This document shows, one piece after another, positions 12,801 to 24,560 of a stretch of DNA of 64,000 bases (position 1 is its first letter; every line of letters starts with the position of its first letter). Made by a program: the position numbers and the translations under genes. The DNA is from Callaeas wilsoni (lineage: Eukaryota; Chordata; Aves; Passeriformes; Callaeidae). The DNA lies in contig VWPU01010328.1 in NCBI GenBank assembly GCA_013398955.1, forward strand, positions 310,001-374,000. Reading direction: 5' to 3'. A model generated the notes under the pieces. That model worked only from the letters and a program-made list of their open reading frames with translations. It searched no databases and was not told where the DNA came from.

Positions 12801-15800
12801 AGATGAGACCAGAAGCAGGAGTGGAAAGCAATAATGGAGAGCTATATGCCCCTGCATCCCCTCCAATAACCTGTGTAAGCCAGGCTGACAGCTCCAGAGC
12901 TGGTGGTAAGTTGTCACACCAGCCTTCTCGAGATACGTGAAGCCTGAACAGATACAGCACCCTAAGAGCTTGTCATTATGTACCAAAAAGAAACATCGCC
13001 ATGCTAAGCTAATAGATGATCAGGTCTTCTTTAACAATGTGAACAAAGATCATCATGGACACTATAAGTTGCTGCATAATTTCAACTCTGAAGAAAAATC
13101 AGAAAAGTTTTAAATACCATTTTTACTGGCTATGATCCCCCCACACTCCACCTTGTATACTTCTCCTAGGAAAAATTAGCATCACAGTGCCCAAGTCCCA
13201 TCTCTTCCTGGTCCCTTGTATTCACTGCCTTACACCACCCTGTTGTATGAGAAACGTGGTCCAAGGTGAAACATCATCCTTGTTGCTGCAGAAGGTTTCC
13301 AGGTCACTAGCAGAGGATGGCAACCCAGAATTAGCAAGAACATCAAGATTGCCAGAAAATTAGTACGAGGCTCATAGCTATACTGAGGTTTTGGTCTCTA
13401 GGAAGAAGCTAAGCAGCTATTTTCTTATAGCCACACTTTGAACACTCTTGCAGTGGCATAAGGAAAGCCGAAAAAGTATCAGTGCTTTTTCCAATAATGC
13501 CTTGAAAAGTATTTGTAATGGAGAAGAGGAAAGTGCTGCATTTGGGGGAGGTTCCTGATATGAGACCCTTTAGGTTCTCAGGGAGCAGAAGGGGCAGGCT
13601 GCTCCACAAGGAAAAGCAAGAAAAGCTGGGCACTGCAAGACCACACCATCACCAACATAGGCACAGCACCTGAGCAAAGCCAGTACAGCAGTCCCCTTAC
13701 AACCACAAATCAAGTCCAAGGTCAGCCCAGGAAACACAACAAGATTCATCAAAACTGTGCTGCTCACTGCACAGCTCAGGCTCAGAGCAAGGCTGAGACC
13801 ACAGGGCACCCCCAGGCCAAGGAGCAGTGAGGGTGCATGGGTGGGGGCTCCAGGTGAGGTGCTCAAGGCAATTGCAGCCCACTAGAGCAGTAGGGCTCAG
13901 CAGCAGCTCCCAATACTCAGTTTCCCAAGTAAAGGCCATGAGTCAGCTTCCATGGCTGCTGCTCCAAGTTTTTCACCTAGCAACAAGACAGACGGATGGA
14001 TGGGGGGGTGTTAGGAGAGATGTTGAAGCAAAATGAGATGAGAAAGACAGAAACTAAATTGTCAGGGAGATTAAGAGAAAGATGCGGCGCCTGAAGCTAC
14101 TTGAGCTTCTAAAGGACAAAGTTCGTGGGTAGCAGAGTCCCTTCTGCACTTCAGCCTTCCTGGGAAAGCATGAACACCTCTCATGTGGTGAGGGACACAT
14201 CCAGCTCTCTGTTGAGCCACACTGCAGGTCCGCGGGCTCCTGTGCTTTGATCTGCATGTCAAAAGCTCTGCTCCAGCTCATCTATGACCAAAGGCTTTGT
14301 CATTTGCAGCGTATGAGCTTACTCTGATTCTGCTTCTCAGCAGCACAAAGTGCTCAGTCAAGGGGTAGCCACGAGGCAGTTCTCGCCATGCCCACTGAGG
14401 AATGACAAGTGAGCACTACCATAGCTGATTTTCAGCTGGTTGAACTGAAGCCACTGGGAGGGTTGGAAGGCATGATGCCAAGAGCTGCCCAGGAGATGGA
14501 CACATCCAGGGCCAGAGCCCTGTATCCTCCCCAAGGACACACCATGCTGCAGCCTTTCCTGCTGGTGGCAGGCTTAGGATCAGGGAGAATAGCCAGGCTG
14601 CTTCACCACCTCTTCCCAGAGGAGAGGGTGCTCTCAGAGACTTGAGGGTCAGCACTAGGGAAGGCTGTGCCTCCTCAAGCTCTAAAAAAAGGACTTTGTT
14701 CCCGCTCAGCAATTTTTTCCATCTGGGCTAAATCCACTCTTAGAAAGAGATAGCTCTATCTCCAGGGAAACAGGCTCTCTGCGCTCACAGGGACTCAGCC
14801 AGCTCCCCCTCTGCTTTTGCTATGGGGTCACTTGGCAGTGAGGCTGAGGCACCCAGGCACCATGGGGCATCAGGCTCGTGGGGCCACCCTAGGTCCAGAG
14901 ATCTGCGAGCACAGGATGCTCCAAGGCAACATGTGCTGGTCTCTGTGCTGGAGCCACACAGCACCTTCATGAGCTTGCCCAGCTCTGGAGAGCTCACACA
15001 GAAGTGATTACAGAGATTGACCGTGCTCAGAAGTCTCTCATTACTGAGAGTGACTCGTGCAGTCTGCTTTGAATCTTCTTATTTGCCCAAAATAGCTTCA
15101 TTTTCTCAGCACCAGTTTTCTTTGCAAAATCATTCACTGCCGTCCTTCCCACCACAGAGAGCCAGACACGTCCTGTTCACGAAGTCCTCCCCACCTGCAC
15201 TACACCATCCCTGTACCCCCTCACAATCACCCTCCATTCTCTCCCCTTCTGGGTACTGCAAGTCCATGGGATGCTTTGGGCAAGCTGGGGAGCCAAAACA
15301 GCTCAAAGGGAGTCAGGGTGACATGGCAACAGCAGAGCTCATTGCAGAGCCCCACAGGCCCCTTTTCCAGTTAGCTCAGGCCAGTTATCACCTCCTCCCC
15401 ATGCCTGCCCAATCTCTGGGCAAACAAGTCATGTCATGGTGGAGGAAGGTTTCACCTAGCAGTGTTTGTTTTTCCTCTGTCTAGGATCAACCGTCAAATC
15501 TGAGACCCAAGGAAACTACTCCAGCAGGTACATTTTGGGGATCTGAGAGAACTGTTCTGCATTAGCATCTGAGCTAGAAAGGAAACAAGTCCACAAGGGT
15601 CTTCTGAGCTACAGTCCCCCCACCCATGCATGTACATGATACCTCCTCTGTGGTTACTGTCCCAGGTAACTCACTCTTCTCTGCTTTGGGGACCATTGTC
15701 CAAATCTCTGACCACTGCTGCCATGCCCAGAGGCAGAGACAGCCAATACACCCCACACAGTGTTGCAGGAGAGTTATACCCAGGTTTCCACACAGCCCTG

Positions 15801-16189
15801 CCATCAGGTCTGCCCTGCTGGGACCCCATTCAAAGAGGAGAACACACAGGCAGTGGACATGCTGCCTTCCTACCCCCCAGACTTTGGGGCAGAGCACGGT
15901 GCAGGAGCCCAGCCCTGACACAATGCCTGCCCAGAGTTTGATGCAGGATCTGTGCCTTATCTCGCCTCAGCATCTGAAAGCAGACTTTGGCTAAGTCCTA
16001 CATGCTGCTATTTAAAGTAAGCCAATTTGTATTCATTCTGCTCGCTACATTCACCAGTTGTTCTGAATTGTGTTTGAAGCTGAAGGGAAGAGGAAATGTA
16101 CAACAAGAAAAAATTATACACTGGTAAATTTTGTGCTAATCCCTTCTCCTCCCATTATCGCTTCCCCTTTTTTTTGCATTTCTTTTTGT
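9831..16189. other. Non-coding sequence, moderately GC-rich in the middle
   Basis: No exon, RNA gene or repeat is recognised. GC content rises over about 13550-15500, where overlapping open frames of 60-155 codons occur on both strands. None shows a recognisable family or signal peptide, and none has a consistent splice pair. A pyrimidine tract with a T-run lies at about 16140-16190. Distinct CNNC-type or CTCF-like sites were not convincing. Confidence 0.5.
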
Positions 16190-16600
16190 TTTCTGTGTTT
16201 TATGTATTATTAGCTTTAGCATAATTTTGACTGAGAAAATACGTAGCTGATAGGACGGACTAATTACACTACCTAGAAGAATTAATTACACCATCTGTGA
16301 CTGACAGTGGAGCCTGACTTGTTGCTTCCTGGTAGATGAAGCTATACCACCAGCTGCCCCAAATATTCCCCTGTAGAAAGCAAAAGAGGAATTACTGTCG
16401 GAAGCATCGTTTAAAAGCCATTACTTCTCTTTTTGAGCAATTTAATGTCATTGGGTGACCTAGCCTGGCTGGCCGAGTCAGGGATGAGGCTCATTTGCCT
16501 TCCCTTGTGATCCTTCTACCAATATTTCTACACATATCCTGGCCCTCTGTCACTGGCAATTAGGGGGCTGAGTCAATCCTAAGAGCTAAAATGGGCCAGG
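16190..16600. promoter_or_regulatory. Candidate conserved regulatory element (homeodomain-rich)
   Basis: An AT-rich half contains TAATTA at 16260-16265 and AATTAATTA near 16281, typical homeodomain cores. They are followed by CATCTGTGACTGACAG (an E-box plus a TGACAG MEIS/TGIF-type core), a CAGCTG E-box near 16352 and TGACCTAG near 16457. No repeat, tandem array or open frame explains the block. Dense, varied factor sites in repeat-free sequence is the usual appearance of a vertebrate enhancer. This is inference only. Confidence 0.25.
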
Positions 16601-17527
16601 GCCCATTTTCAAGGCAAGTGGCACAGTGTGGCTTATGTCCCTAGAGCTACCCTCCTCTTCTACCCCTTCGCATCTCCTGGAACCACCTCTCTGGACAAAG
16701 CCATCCATGAGCTGGAGCCAGGCTTTGTCTGCAAGTTGGCACAGCCTAAATATGTTTTGGGGGCTGCACTAACAGTGTGATGGTCGGGATCATCACAGGA
16801 TACCCAATGCCCTGACTCTGCCCGGTGTTCTCACAGAGACTCCCAAGATCAGCATTTGCTGTTGTTCACCAGCTAGGGGTGGGATGGGAGGGCAGGCTGT
16901 TCCCTCAGCATTCACTATGCATGGACAAGAAGCCACCACACCTCAGGGGAAGCAGGGAGCTGGAGGCAGTGAGGTTTTGTCTTCCTGGAAAGACTGCATC
17001 TCTTACATGTTCACCCATGGAGTCCCATCTGCCTGCTGCTGGCCTGCCGTCCACAATGGACTCTGGCTGCAGCCCTGAAAGGACCATGGCAACTTTGGTG
17101 TCTGCAGCCATCTGAGGATCTGTCCTGCTTTATATCCTGGCTTACGATGGGCCTGCTGAAGATTATATGGCTGAATGTGGGTGATGGAAGACCTGTGCAG
17201 ATGCACAGCCTTGAATGTGTGTTTTTGGCTATGGGAGAGGAGTCATGCCCACATGGGTCAGGAAATTTTAAGTAGTCATGCTTTAAGGTAGCTGTTCCTG
17301 CCCTTTTTGCCTCCAGCTCTGCTGCAGTTCTTTTCCTCCCACTCGTCTTTTAAGCCCACTCAATTTACACAGGGTAAGCTGCAGTTATGTTAGAGCAAAC
17401 CTCTCGCTTGCATAAACACATTCCTAACCAAAATTCAGGACCCCCAGCATAGAACTGCACGTATACTCCCTTGCTATTGTTTGTCAGGCACACATTACAT
17501 GGGAAAAAACCTCACTCTCCAGCCCTT

Positions 17528-17551
17528 GATCCCTAGTTTTAACTAGGGATC
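17528..17551. repeat. 24-bp palindrome with 11-bp perfect arms
   Basis: The arms GATCCCTAGTT (17528-17538) and AACTAGGGATC (17541-17551) are perfect reverse complements separated by only TT. As RNA this would fold to an 11-bp stem with an impossibly small loop, so a DNA cruciform or a dimeric protein site is the more natural reading. I estimate well under one such arm pair by chance in the window. No transposon ends or target duplication surround it. Confidence 0.75.
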
Positions 17552-18429
17552 TGGTTTCTGTCAGTGCTGAACAACTTAGTGCAGTGATCCTTAGCCTGAG
17601 AAACCTGAATTCTTCTCTAGATAATCAAGGAAGAGCTCGAGAGAGCCACTGAGACCTTATGTTTGCCTGACTCAGTTTCTGCCCTAGGTCTTGAACAGCA
17701 TCCAAACCATATTTGGGTTAAGCCTCTAGGAAACACACACTAGCAGGACACAGACAGATCCTGGGGAATTCCCAGGCGCTCACAGGGGAGGTGAGCTTTA
17801 TTTTGGAACTGATACTGGGAAAGGTCTGTGATGGCAACAAAGGACTGTCAGTGCACAAAGATGCTCTGGTCTTAACCTGTAGGTAGGGTGTTAAGAACAG
17901 CCCACAACTCTCTGAAAGGCTTTTTTAACATCATGAAATTACTTGGTGGGTGCTGAAATACCAAGGTACTAGTCCTGCACTGCCAGAGCAAGGATTCAGG
18001 TCTGGCTTATAACAAATATTTGCATAGATGCATTTCACATGTGACAAACTTCCTGAAATCCTTCTCTTCTGGAAAGGAGAGGAACTACAAAATTTGGTGG
18101 TTATTCTTTCTTCCTCCCCAGGTAACCCTTGTGCCTCCTATTCTCATTGAATGAAATGCTCCACCTCCAACTTGGGAGTGCTTTTCTTTGCAGCCTATGG
18201 CCGCTCCCAGCTCCAAGGACATGCCACCAGTTTCTCTTGGAATGACTATTTTCTGCATCTTGTCAAGTTCTGTATATGTGGGTGAAGGGTGGAAGAAGAG
18301 CAGCTGGAGTAGAGCTGGAGAGCAGAAAGGAGATGTGGCAGTGAAAAAAGACGAACAATAAGCCAGAGAGGGTCTAAGGAAAGGGTGTCTATATGAAGTA
18401 AAAGGATGTCTGATGAAGGGGAACAGTCA

Positions 18430-18482
18430 CTGGGGAACAATAGGAAAAATCTGGGGAACAATAGGAAAAATCTGGGGAACAA
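18430..18482 (+). repeat. 21-bp minisatellite, 2.5 copies
   Basis: Two identical 21-bp units (18430-18450 and 18451-18471), each reading CTGGGGAACAATAGGAAAAA followed by T, are followed by a partial third unit, CTGGGGAACAA, at 18472-18482. The unit length is a multiple of three, so the overlapping open frame (18406-18777) reads a repeated NLGNNRK peptide. There is no other sign that this frame is coding. The two full copies show no differences, which points to recent slippage. Confidence 0.85.
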
Positions 18483-20357
18483 CCACAGCAATGCAAGGAG
18501 TGAGAAAAATGAGAGAGGAAAAGAGGAGCAGATGCACGGAGAAATGACAGGGAGACTCCAGCCTGCTGTTTGCAATTCTGGAAATAGTGATGGGGTGAAG
18601 GATTTGGACCTGCTACAGGATATTTGGGCACACGTTTTTCAAGAAGCTGTTCCTGCATTTTCAGCTGGTACTTCTGCAACCTTGAAATGTCACTTTATTT
18701 CTTTATACCTTCGCTTACTTACCTGTCATTTAGAGATAGTGATAATATTTCAATCACAGGAGCATGGGTATACTTAAGCAAAAAGCTTCAAGATCATGGG
18801 TGAAACTGCAAAGTATTGTCACATTTAGTCAGATTTCACACATGTACAGACATGCTCAAATGACCTCGTATATATATAATGACATGTATGTAGATTCGAA
18901 TATATCACAAAGATATGTATGCCTTATTTATTTAGGCCAAGCTGACATTTCATGGTTGCCTAGTTACCAGAGAACAATAATGAGAATCTGCTTAGTATAT
19001 ATTGCATGATGAAGGGAAGGGAGAGGGCAGATGGGTATCATGTCAGACACGACCACTTGTCAGGTAGGTTAGCCCTTTTGGTGGGAAACATAGAGAAAGG
19101 CAAAAGAGATCAGAGCTGAAAGGAATCCAGACAGGGAAGCAATAAGCTGAGGCACGTGGTATGTGTGGTTCTCGGAATTCCCACGGCACGTCTGTGAGCA
19201 TGAATCAAAGCTCAGGTCACTGGAAGTTGTGAAATGTTCATTACTTTCATGACATATTCCGGCTCTCAAGTTAAACAGACATTAGCAACATCCTAAGTGG
19301 TTACAAAATCTGCCTTTACTTCCACCAGACCTCTACCTTCATCCACACCAGTACTGGTACCCTTTCTTCAAAACAAATGCCTTTGCTAACTGTAAGGAAG
19401 AAGGAGGTTTTGCTGGTCAGAACAAAAAAGCACCACAGTAATCAAAAGCAGAAAAAAAGTGCATTATTCCCTTCCAACTGCATTAATTTTCTCCAAGATT
19501 TGCCTCCACTGCAGCTCCCAACCATTTCAAAATTGCTTGGCCTGATTTTGTAAACTCATGGAGGAGCCTTAAGGTTCAGAAACTCATCTGACTGTTTCAT
19601 TTCATGCTAATGGTAGTCTGTGTAAAATTTTTGATGGAAAAAAATCTTTCTCAGATTGACATCTTGTGTTGCCAGATCTCATACAAGCCCAGAAAGCTTA
19701 ATGAGGGAGCTTGGATTCATCCCAGGACACTCTGAGAGTGGTTTATGGTTCAATATTCCCTTCAGAATAGAGATTGTGGAGTTCAACCTTCCCAGAAGGC
19801 ACTTCTAATAGGAGACAAAGAGGTTAAGACAAAATTAAAGATATAGTGTATTTGCCACTATCCATATGTTAAAAATAGAATTGCTAAGCCTAGAGACAGA
19901 AAACCGGACTTTTGCTAAAGTTAAGCTGCCAGAAGTTCACTCTCTGCATCATCCAGCTTAAAAGATGCTAGAACACAGTCCTTGTACAAAGGATCCAAAT
20001 CTCAGGCAAGACCCTTGTCCTGGGTATTTCTCAGACACATACTGGATATATTACTTACCTTAAAGACATAGCTCCCTCACAGAGTTCCACTGAGAGTTAA
20101 GGCTTCTTTCCATACTCCTCAATCTCCAAGAACTCCCTATGACTCATAACATTAATATTTAATCAAGCTATGTTAACATTTCTTTCAAATGATTATTGAC
20201 TGTCCTAACTTTAGAGATGCTGTTGTTGTCCCTTGATCATATCTAGGAACAACTCCTGACAAGATAGTTAAAAAACCTCTTTGCTAGTGAAGTTAAACAC
20301 CAATGTTTAACTTGGCTCCAAACAAGCCATTTTAATGTTCTTAAAGAAATATTGCTA

Positions 20358-20845
20358 AGACTGTCAAAGCATATGTCTGGTACTGGATCCAAAGGACCAC
20401 CCAGCCCAGTGCTCTGAATACAGCAAGAACCAGCAAAGGCTTAGGAAAAGACAGCACAAATATACAGTGATCCTTCTCCCACTGTATTCTCCCAGTAGCC
20501 AGATATCTGTGGCTGAGAGTTTCCTGAGCCAAAGATCACATCTGCGTCAATGAGTTTAGTAGATCTTAATGGCCTTCTTTTTTTTCCTCATAAATGTGTC
20601 AAGATGCTTTTAGAACTATTTATAATTTTGCCCTTCGCACCATCCGGTGAATTCCACAACTTATGCATGCATCAGATGAAAAAAAGTGCCTCTTTTTGAT
20701 TTTGACTGATAAATTTACTGGGGATTCCTACTCTTCATATTAAGAGAAAACAGGAATTCCCTACCCATCTCTGTGATCCTCCTAGACCCCTGTCATGCCC
20801 TACTCAGACATCTCTTTTCCAGGCTGAAACTCTTAACACCCTACC
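20358..20845 (-). mobile_element. Ancient CR1 LINE fragment, antisense
   Basis: Read on the plus strand, this is the reverse complement of an old amniote CR1 tail, the type common in reptiles and old bird copies. Landmarks in order: GGTACTGGATCCAAAGGACC and CACCCAGCCCAGTGCTCTG (20378-20416), AGCAAAGGCTTAGGAAAAGA, ATATACAGTGATCCTTCTCC, TTTCCTGAGCC, CATAAATGTGTCAAGATGCT, GGTGAATTCCACAACTTATG near 20647, AAAAAGTGCCTCTTTTTGAT, CCTAGACCCCTGTCATG and CATCTCTTTTCCAGGCTGAA near 20810. The order and spacing fit the family throughout, but divergence is high with many small indels. Both ends are approximate. Confidence 0.82.
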
Positions 20846-23800
20846 AAATAAAAAGGAGGGTTCAAATCTTGCTGCCTTATGAACTGAGATACCGAAAAGC
20901 ATGCAGAAGTGTAGAAAATTTTATATATATATAAAGTATGAAGTAGATATACATTATACAAACATATTAATGAGATTAGCACATGCAGTCCATTGCAGGC
21001 TCTTGATGAAGACTGGACAGAATGGCAAACAATCAGCCTTGGGGAGAACAGTGCTTGGGAAAAATCATGCCTGCCCCACTATGGAAGGATGTTGTTACAT
21101 TAGAGCAGTAAAAGCAAACATTTTTTCATAATTCAAACCAGTTTCAGCTCAGATAAACTGATCGTAGAATCAGCTGTACTGCCACAGACATCGGATACCT
21201 GCTGTATTTCTATCCAGCCAATTACAAAGCCTGTTACACACAAGGCTGGAACCCACTGAGTAAAAGTGGCTCTGGTTGCCTGAAATTTGATCTAAATTAC
21301 CGCTCTAACAAATTTTAGATCACAGTTAACTGAGAAAGTTTTTAAACTACCTTGAATTTTGGAGGCATATTCCCCAGGTCTGGAGTTTGGGGTTTTTTCT
21401 GTACTCATATACCCAGATAAGTACAAAATACTGCTTTTTAATCCCCTCTGCAGGACAAAAGTTGCCTCATCAACCAACCTTCTGGGCTGTGCCATAAATC
21501 ATGCTGAGAGCCAAGTGCACAACATACAGGAGCTAAAGAAATTACAAAAGAAAGGCAAAGACCTCAAAACGTCCACTGGCAAATTACAACTGAACTTTAC
21601 TTCCTAGCCTATACCCTCAAAGGCTGTGGCAACTAAAGCTTGTGAGATATTGAAGTGACCCTTGACTATTACTGTCTACCTACTTAGCAAGGCTTATTTA
21701 CTTCATGTTCATCATGCAATCTGAAATCATCCAATAATAACTATTCTAAATAAGTCAACCACGTTTTCATATTTAATGTACATACTGTAGCTAAATAAAA
21801 CCACTTTTGAGGGGTAAATAATTGCAGAGGAAGAGAAAAATTCAAGAGCGTAGGCTATGAAGATGCACTTTCAGCTGAAATTTTTTAACAAGCAATTAGT
21901 TGAGGCAGAAAAGCAGGAAAACTGTTCTTATATGGCTAAATCAACGCTAGAGGAGGGTTTCACACTAACTGCGGTAGATAAGTAGAAGAAAGCAAGGAGG
22001 TACATGAGGAGAGGGGTGGGAAGCGGGTTATGGTCTAAAAGATGTAACAGATGAGAGCAAGGAACCTGAACCATAAAGTTGCCTCAGGCTGAGTCTAGGG
22101 GCACGTCCTTTAAATTCCTCTGTTGAACAGCTTTTGCATTTGTAGTGGGTGGGTAGAACTTAAGAATTGGGTATTGTAAGGATTAATACAGCGAAGACGT
22201 TTAGGAATGTAAGTGCAGTACAACCAGCTGCAAAGAGTGAAAAAACCCAGGAGCTGGACTCCAGAAAAGTCACTGCAAGGTCTTCATATTTTTCCCTCTG
22301 GAAAGGCTGCTGTGTTTGAGCAGTCTTTGGAGCGCTCGATTCCCAGCTCCCCAGCATGTAACATTCACAGAAGTCATCAGCATTCCCAAAAGCAGATGGT
22401 GACTTTGGATCACCTCTGGAGTGACTCTGGCCACTTACAGACGAAGAAAATCCAGCTCCTCCCCACAAGTGTCAGTAATTCCCTCGGCTCCACGCACCTC
22501 CTCATCTGCAAGACCAGCAGTGAATTAGTAACTTCTTAGCCCCACCTCTCCTGATGTCCCAGCTCACAGGAGTTACTTTCTACTTCTCCCCCTTATTCCT
22601 TGACCTGCCCCTGCTGAGATTCCTCTTTGCTCTACGGCCCCCACCACAGCCTACCACACAGGTTGCAGGGAATCAAGGTGGAGTAGGGTGAGGTGAAACT
22701 ACACAACCTCAGAAGCATTCAAGATTTCCTGATTCTTTCTTGCGTGGCAGAGAGAAGGGTTTGGAATCTCACGTTTTCCCTTTTCCACACCTAAAACGCT
22801 AGAAGTGCGTGGAGTAAAATGAAGTCAACCCATTTTACCTGAAGGTGACAAGGGATGAGCACTGCACAGAATATCTGTTCCCTCTACCGTCTGCCCACAG
22901 GAGGTGCTCTGTCTTTCCTCCCAGTTTAAAAACAGTTTTTCAGTCTTTTTTCAGAATCCACCAAAAAACAGCAGCCACCTCCCCAGTGAAACTGGGGTCA
23001 TGGTTGAGGGCTATGACCTGTCCAGAGATGTAAGGCAGCACAGATGCAGACCACAGAGAAATAGTGTTAGGTGGTACAGGGACCTTTTCAACTAGACCAG
23101 CCAGGTGGGCAGGCTAGGCAAGGCCAGAAAAGGATGTGAAATAATGAAACAATGCAAAAATCACCTCCTGAATCACACAGGAATTGCTCCATTGGAGAGA
23201 AGAGGAGAGCAAACCTGGAGAAAGATGTTGCAATGGACAAAGAGGATCTGAATTTTAAAAGTAAGAGGTTTTTCTGGAAGTACTATTGAGACAATTGGTA
23301 TGTGCAGGTCACACACCTTATCCTAGATGTAATGACACCACCTTTGGGGTTTGTTCCACAGAAATAGCCCAGCCTGGATTTGGCCAGCAGTGGATGAGCA
23401 GCATGAGGAAACAAGGCAGGAGCTGTGTTGGTGGCTCTGCAGACAGCACTCTGTCACCAGAGACAGCTCTGGATGAGCACGTCCCTGAAAGACTGTATCT
23501 GAGGATGCTGTCTGCCAGATGGCCCCAAATTCTTCCCAAGGCTTTGGAGTTTGTCATGATTTCATCCTTTTTTAGGACTATGAAGCCCTGCCTCATGCAA
23601 GATGAGGCTTTGCCTGCTTTAAGCAGTGGTGAGACAGTGTCTCCGAGAGCTCTCAGCATGGGAGACTGATGTTTCTATCCAACATTCACTCTGCTCACAC
23701 CAAGGGCAGCTACCACACGCTCTTATTTCAAGTGGGAATGAAGCATGTCTCCCCAGGTAGTAAGAAACATGCCCTGTGGAGAGGCAAGCTGGGTCAGGAA

Positions 23801-24329
23801 AATGGTCAGTTCAGGAAAAGACTAGGAAGCAGCGGTTTGTAAAGCCAGAGTGGTCTAGGACCACATCTGATCTCAGGGGAGGAGGACATCACCAAAGTAA
23901 TGTGATGTGCAAGGGACCAGAAGTGATAAAAAGGAAGAAGGAAGAGGAGAAGATCAAGTGGAAATAGGAGGATGTTGAGAGGCAGAAAAAAACAGCAGAT
24001 GAGATGGAAAATGCAAGCTGGATAAACACTATTCTAGCCCCCCTCCTTACTGAGCAAAGCACTTTGAAAATAAGTCATTATTATTATTATTACGAACATA
24101 AAGAAATAATCCCACTTTTGCTCTATCATCTGTCCGTTAGGTTGAGAAATGTCAGATGCTCAGGGAGGGGAGGAGGAAAGGTTGACATCAGACAACATCC
24201 ATTTGTAAAATTGTATCTGCCAGTTTCCCAGCAGCTGCGATCTCCAGTTAATATCAGGAGTGAATGTGAAAGGTTAGACAGAGGGGAGCTGGGGGTGGAG
24301 GAATGATGATTTTAGTTCTCCCCAGCAGT
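20846..24329. other. Non-coding sequence, no gene recognised
   Basis: A TA-dinucleotide run sits at 20922-20933 and an ATT microsatellite at 24077-24092. Open frames up to 127 codons (23286-23669, plus) lack any recognisable family. A purine-rich stretch lies at about 23900-24000. Nothing else was identified. Confidence 0.5.
24077..24092 (+). repeat. ATT trinucleotide microsatellite
   Basis: Five perfect ATT units plus one base, in AT-rich sequence. Short, and probably of low polymorphism. Confidence 0.9.
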
Positions 24330-24560
24330 TCTTGGCATGAAAGCCAGCACTTGATAACGAATTGACTCAGTCACTAACTCACATAGGCTCCCTCTCCAGT
24401 AATGGACTCCAGTCTCATTAGCAAATACAATTGACAGTAAAAATAAACACACTTGCACCCTCCCCCTCGCGTGCTGCTGACACAGCCCTGATTGACAGAT
24501 CTCACAAGTACATCAATGAAAGGAGAGGACAGTTGCTGTTATCAGTCAGCTTGAACATGG
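24330..24560. promoter_or_regulatory. Candidate enhancer: AP-1, PBX-MEIS, FOX and GATA motifs
   Basis: This repeat-free block packs recognisable motifs. TGACTCAGTCA near 24364 is an AP-1/MARE-type palindromic site. ATTAGCAAATACAATTGACAG follows (homeodomain/POU-like plus a TTGACAG MEIS half site), then AAATAAACAC (forkhead core). TGATTGACAG at 24489-24498 is the exact PBX-MEIS/PREP composite decamer. TTATCAG near 24540 is a GATA core. The PBX-MEIS match is the strongest single item. Enhancer function is inferred from motif density only, and conservation cannot be assessed here. Confidence 0.35.

Larger units (their letters stand above)
16601..20357. other. Non-coding sequence with short repeats
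   Basis: No gene is recognised. The stretch holds an unusually long short-spaced palindrome (17528-17551) and a 21-bp tandem repeat (18430-18482), both listed separately. An X-box-like GTTGCCTAGTTAC at 18955-18967 differs from the RFX consensus by one base in its right half. Overlapping frames of 60-125 codons have no recognisable content. Confidence 0.5.

Noticed and set aside
20855..20872. tRNA B-box-like GGGTTCAAATC
   Set aside because: No A-box, acceptor stem or cloverleaf can be drawn around it, and it lies at the edge of an old CR1.
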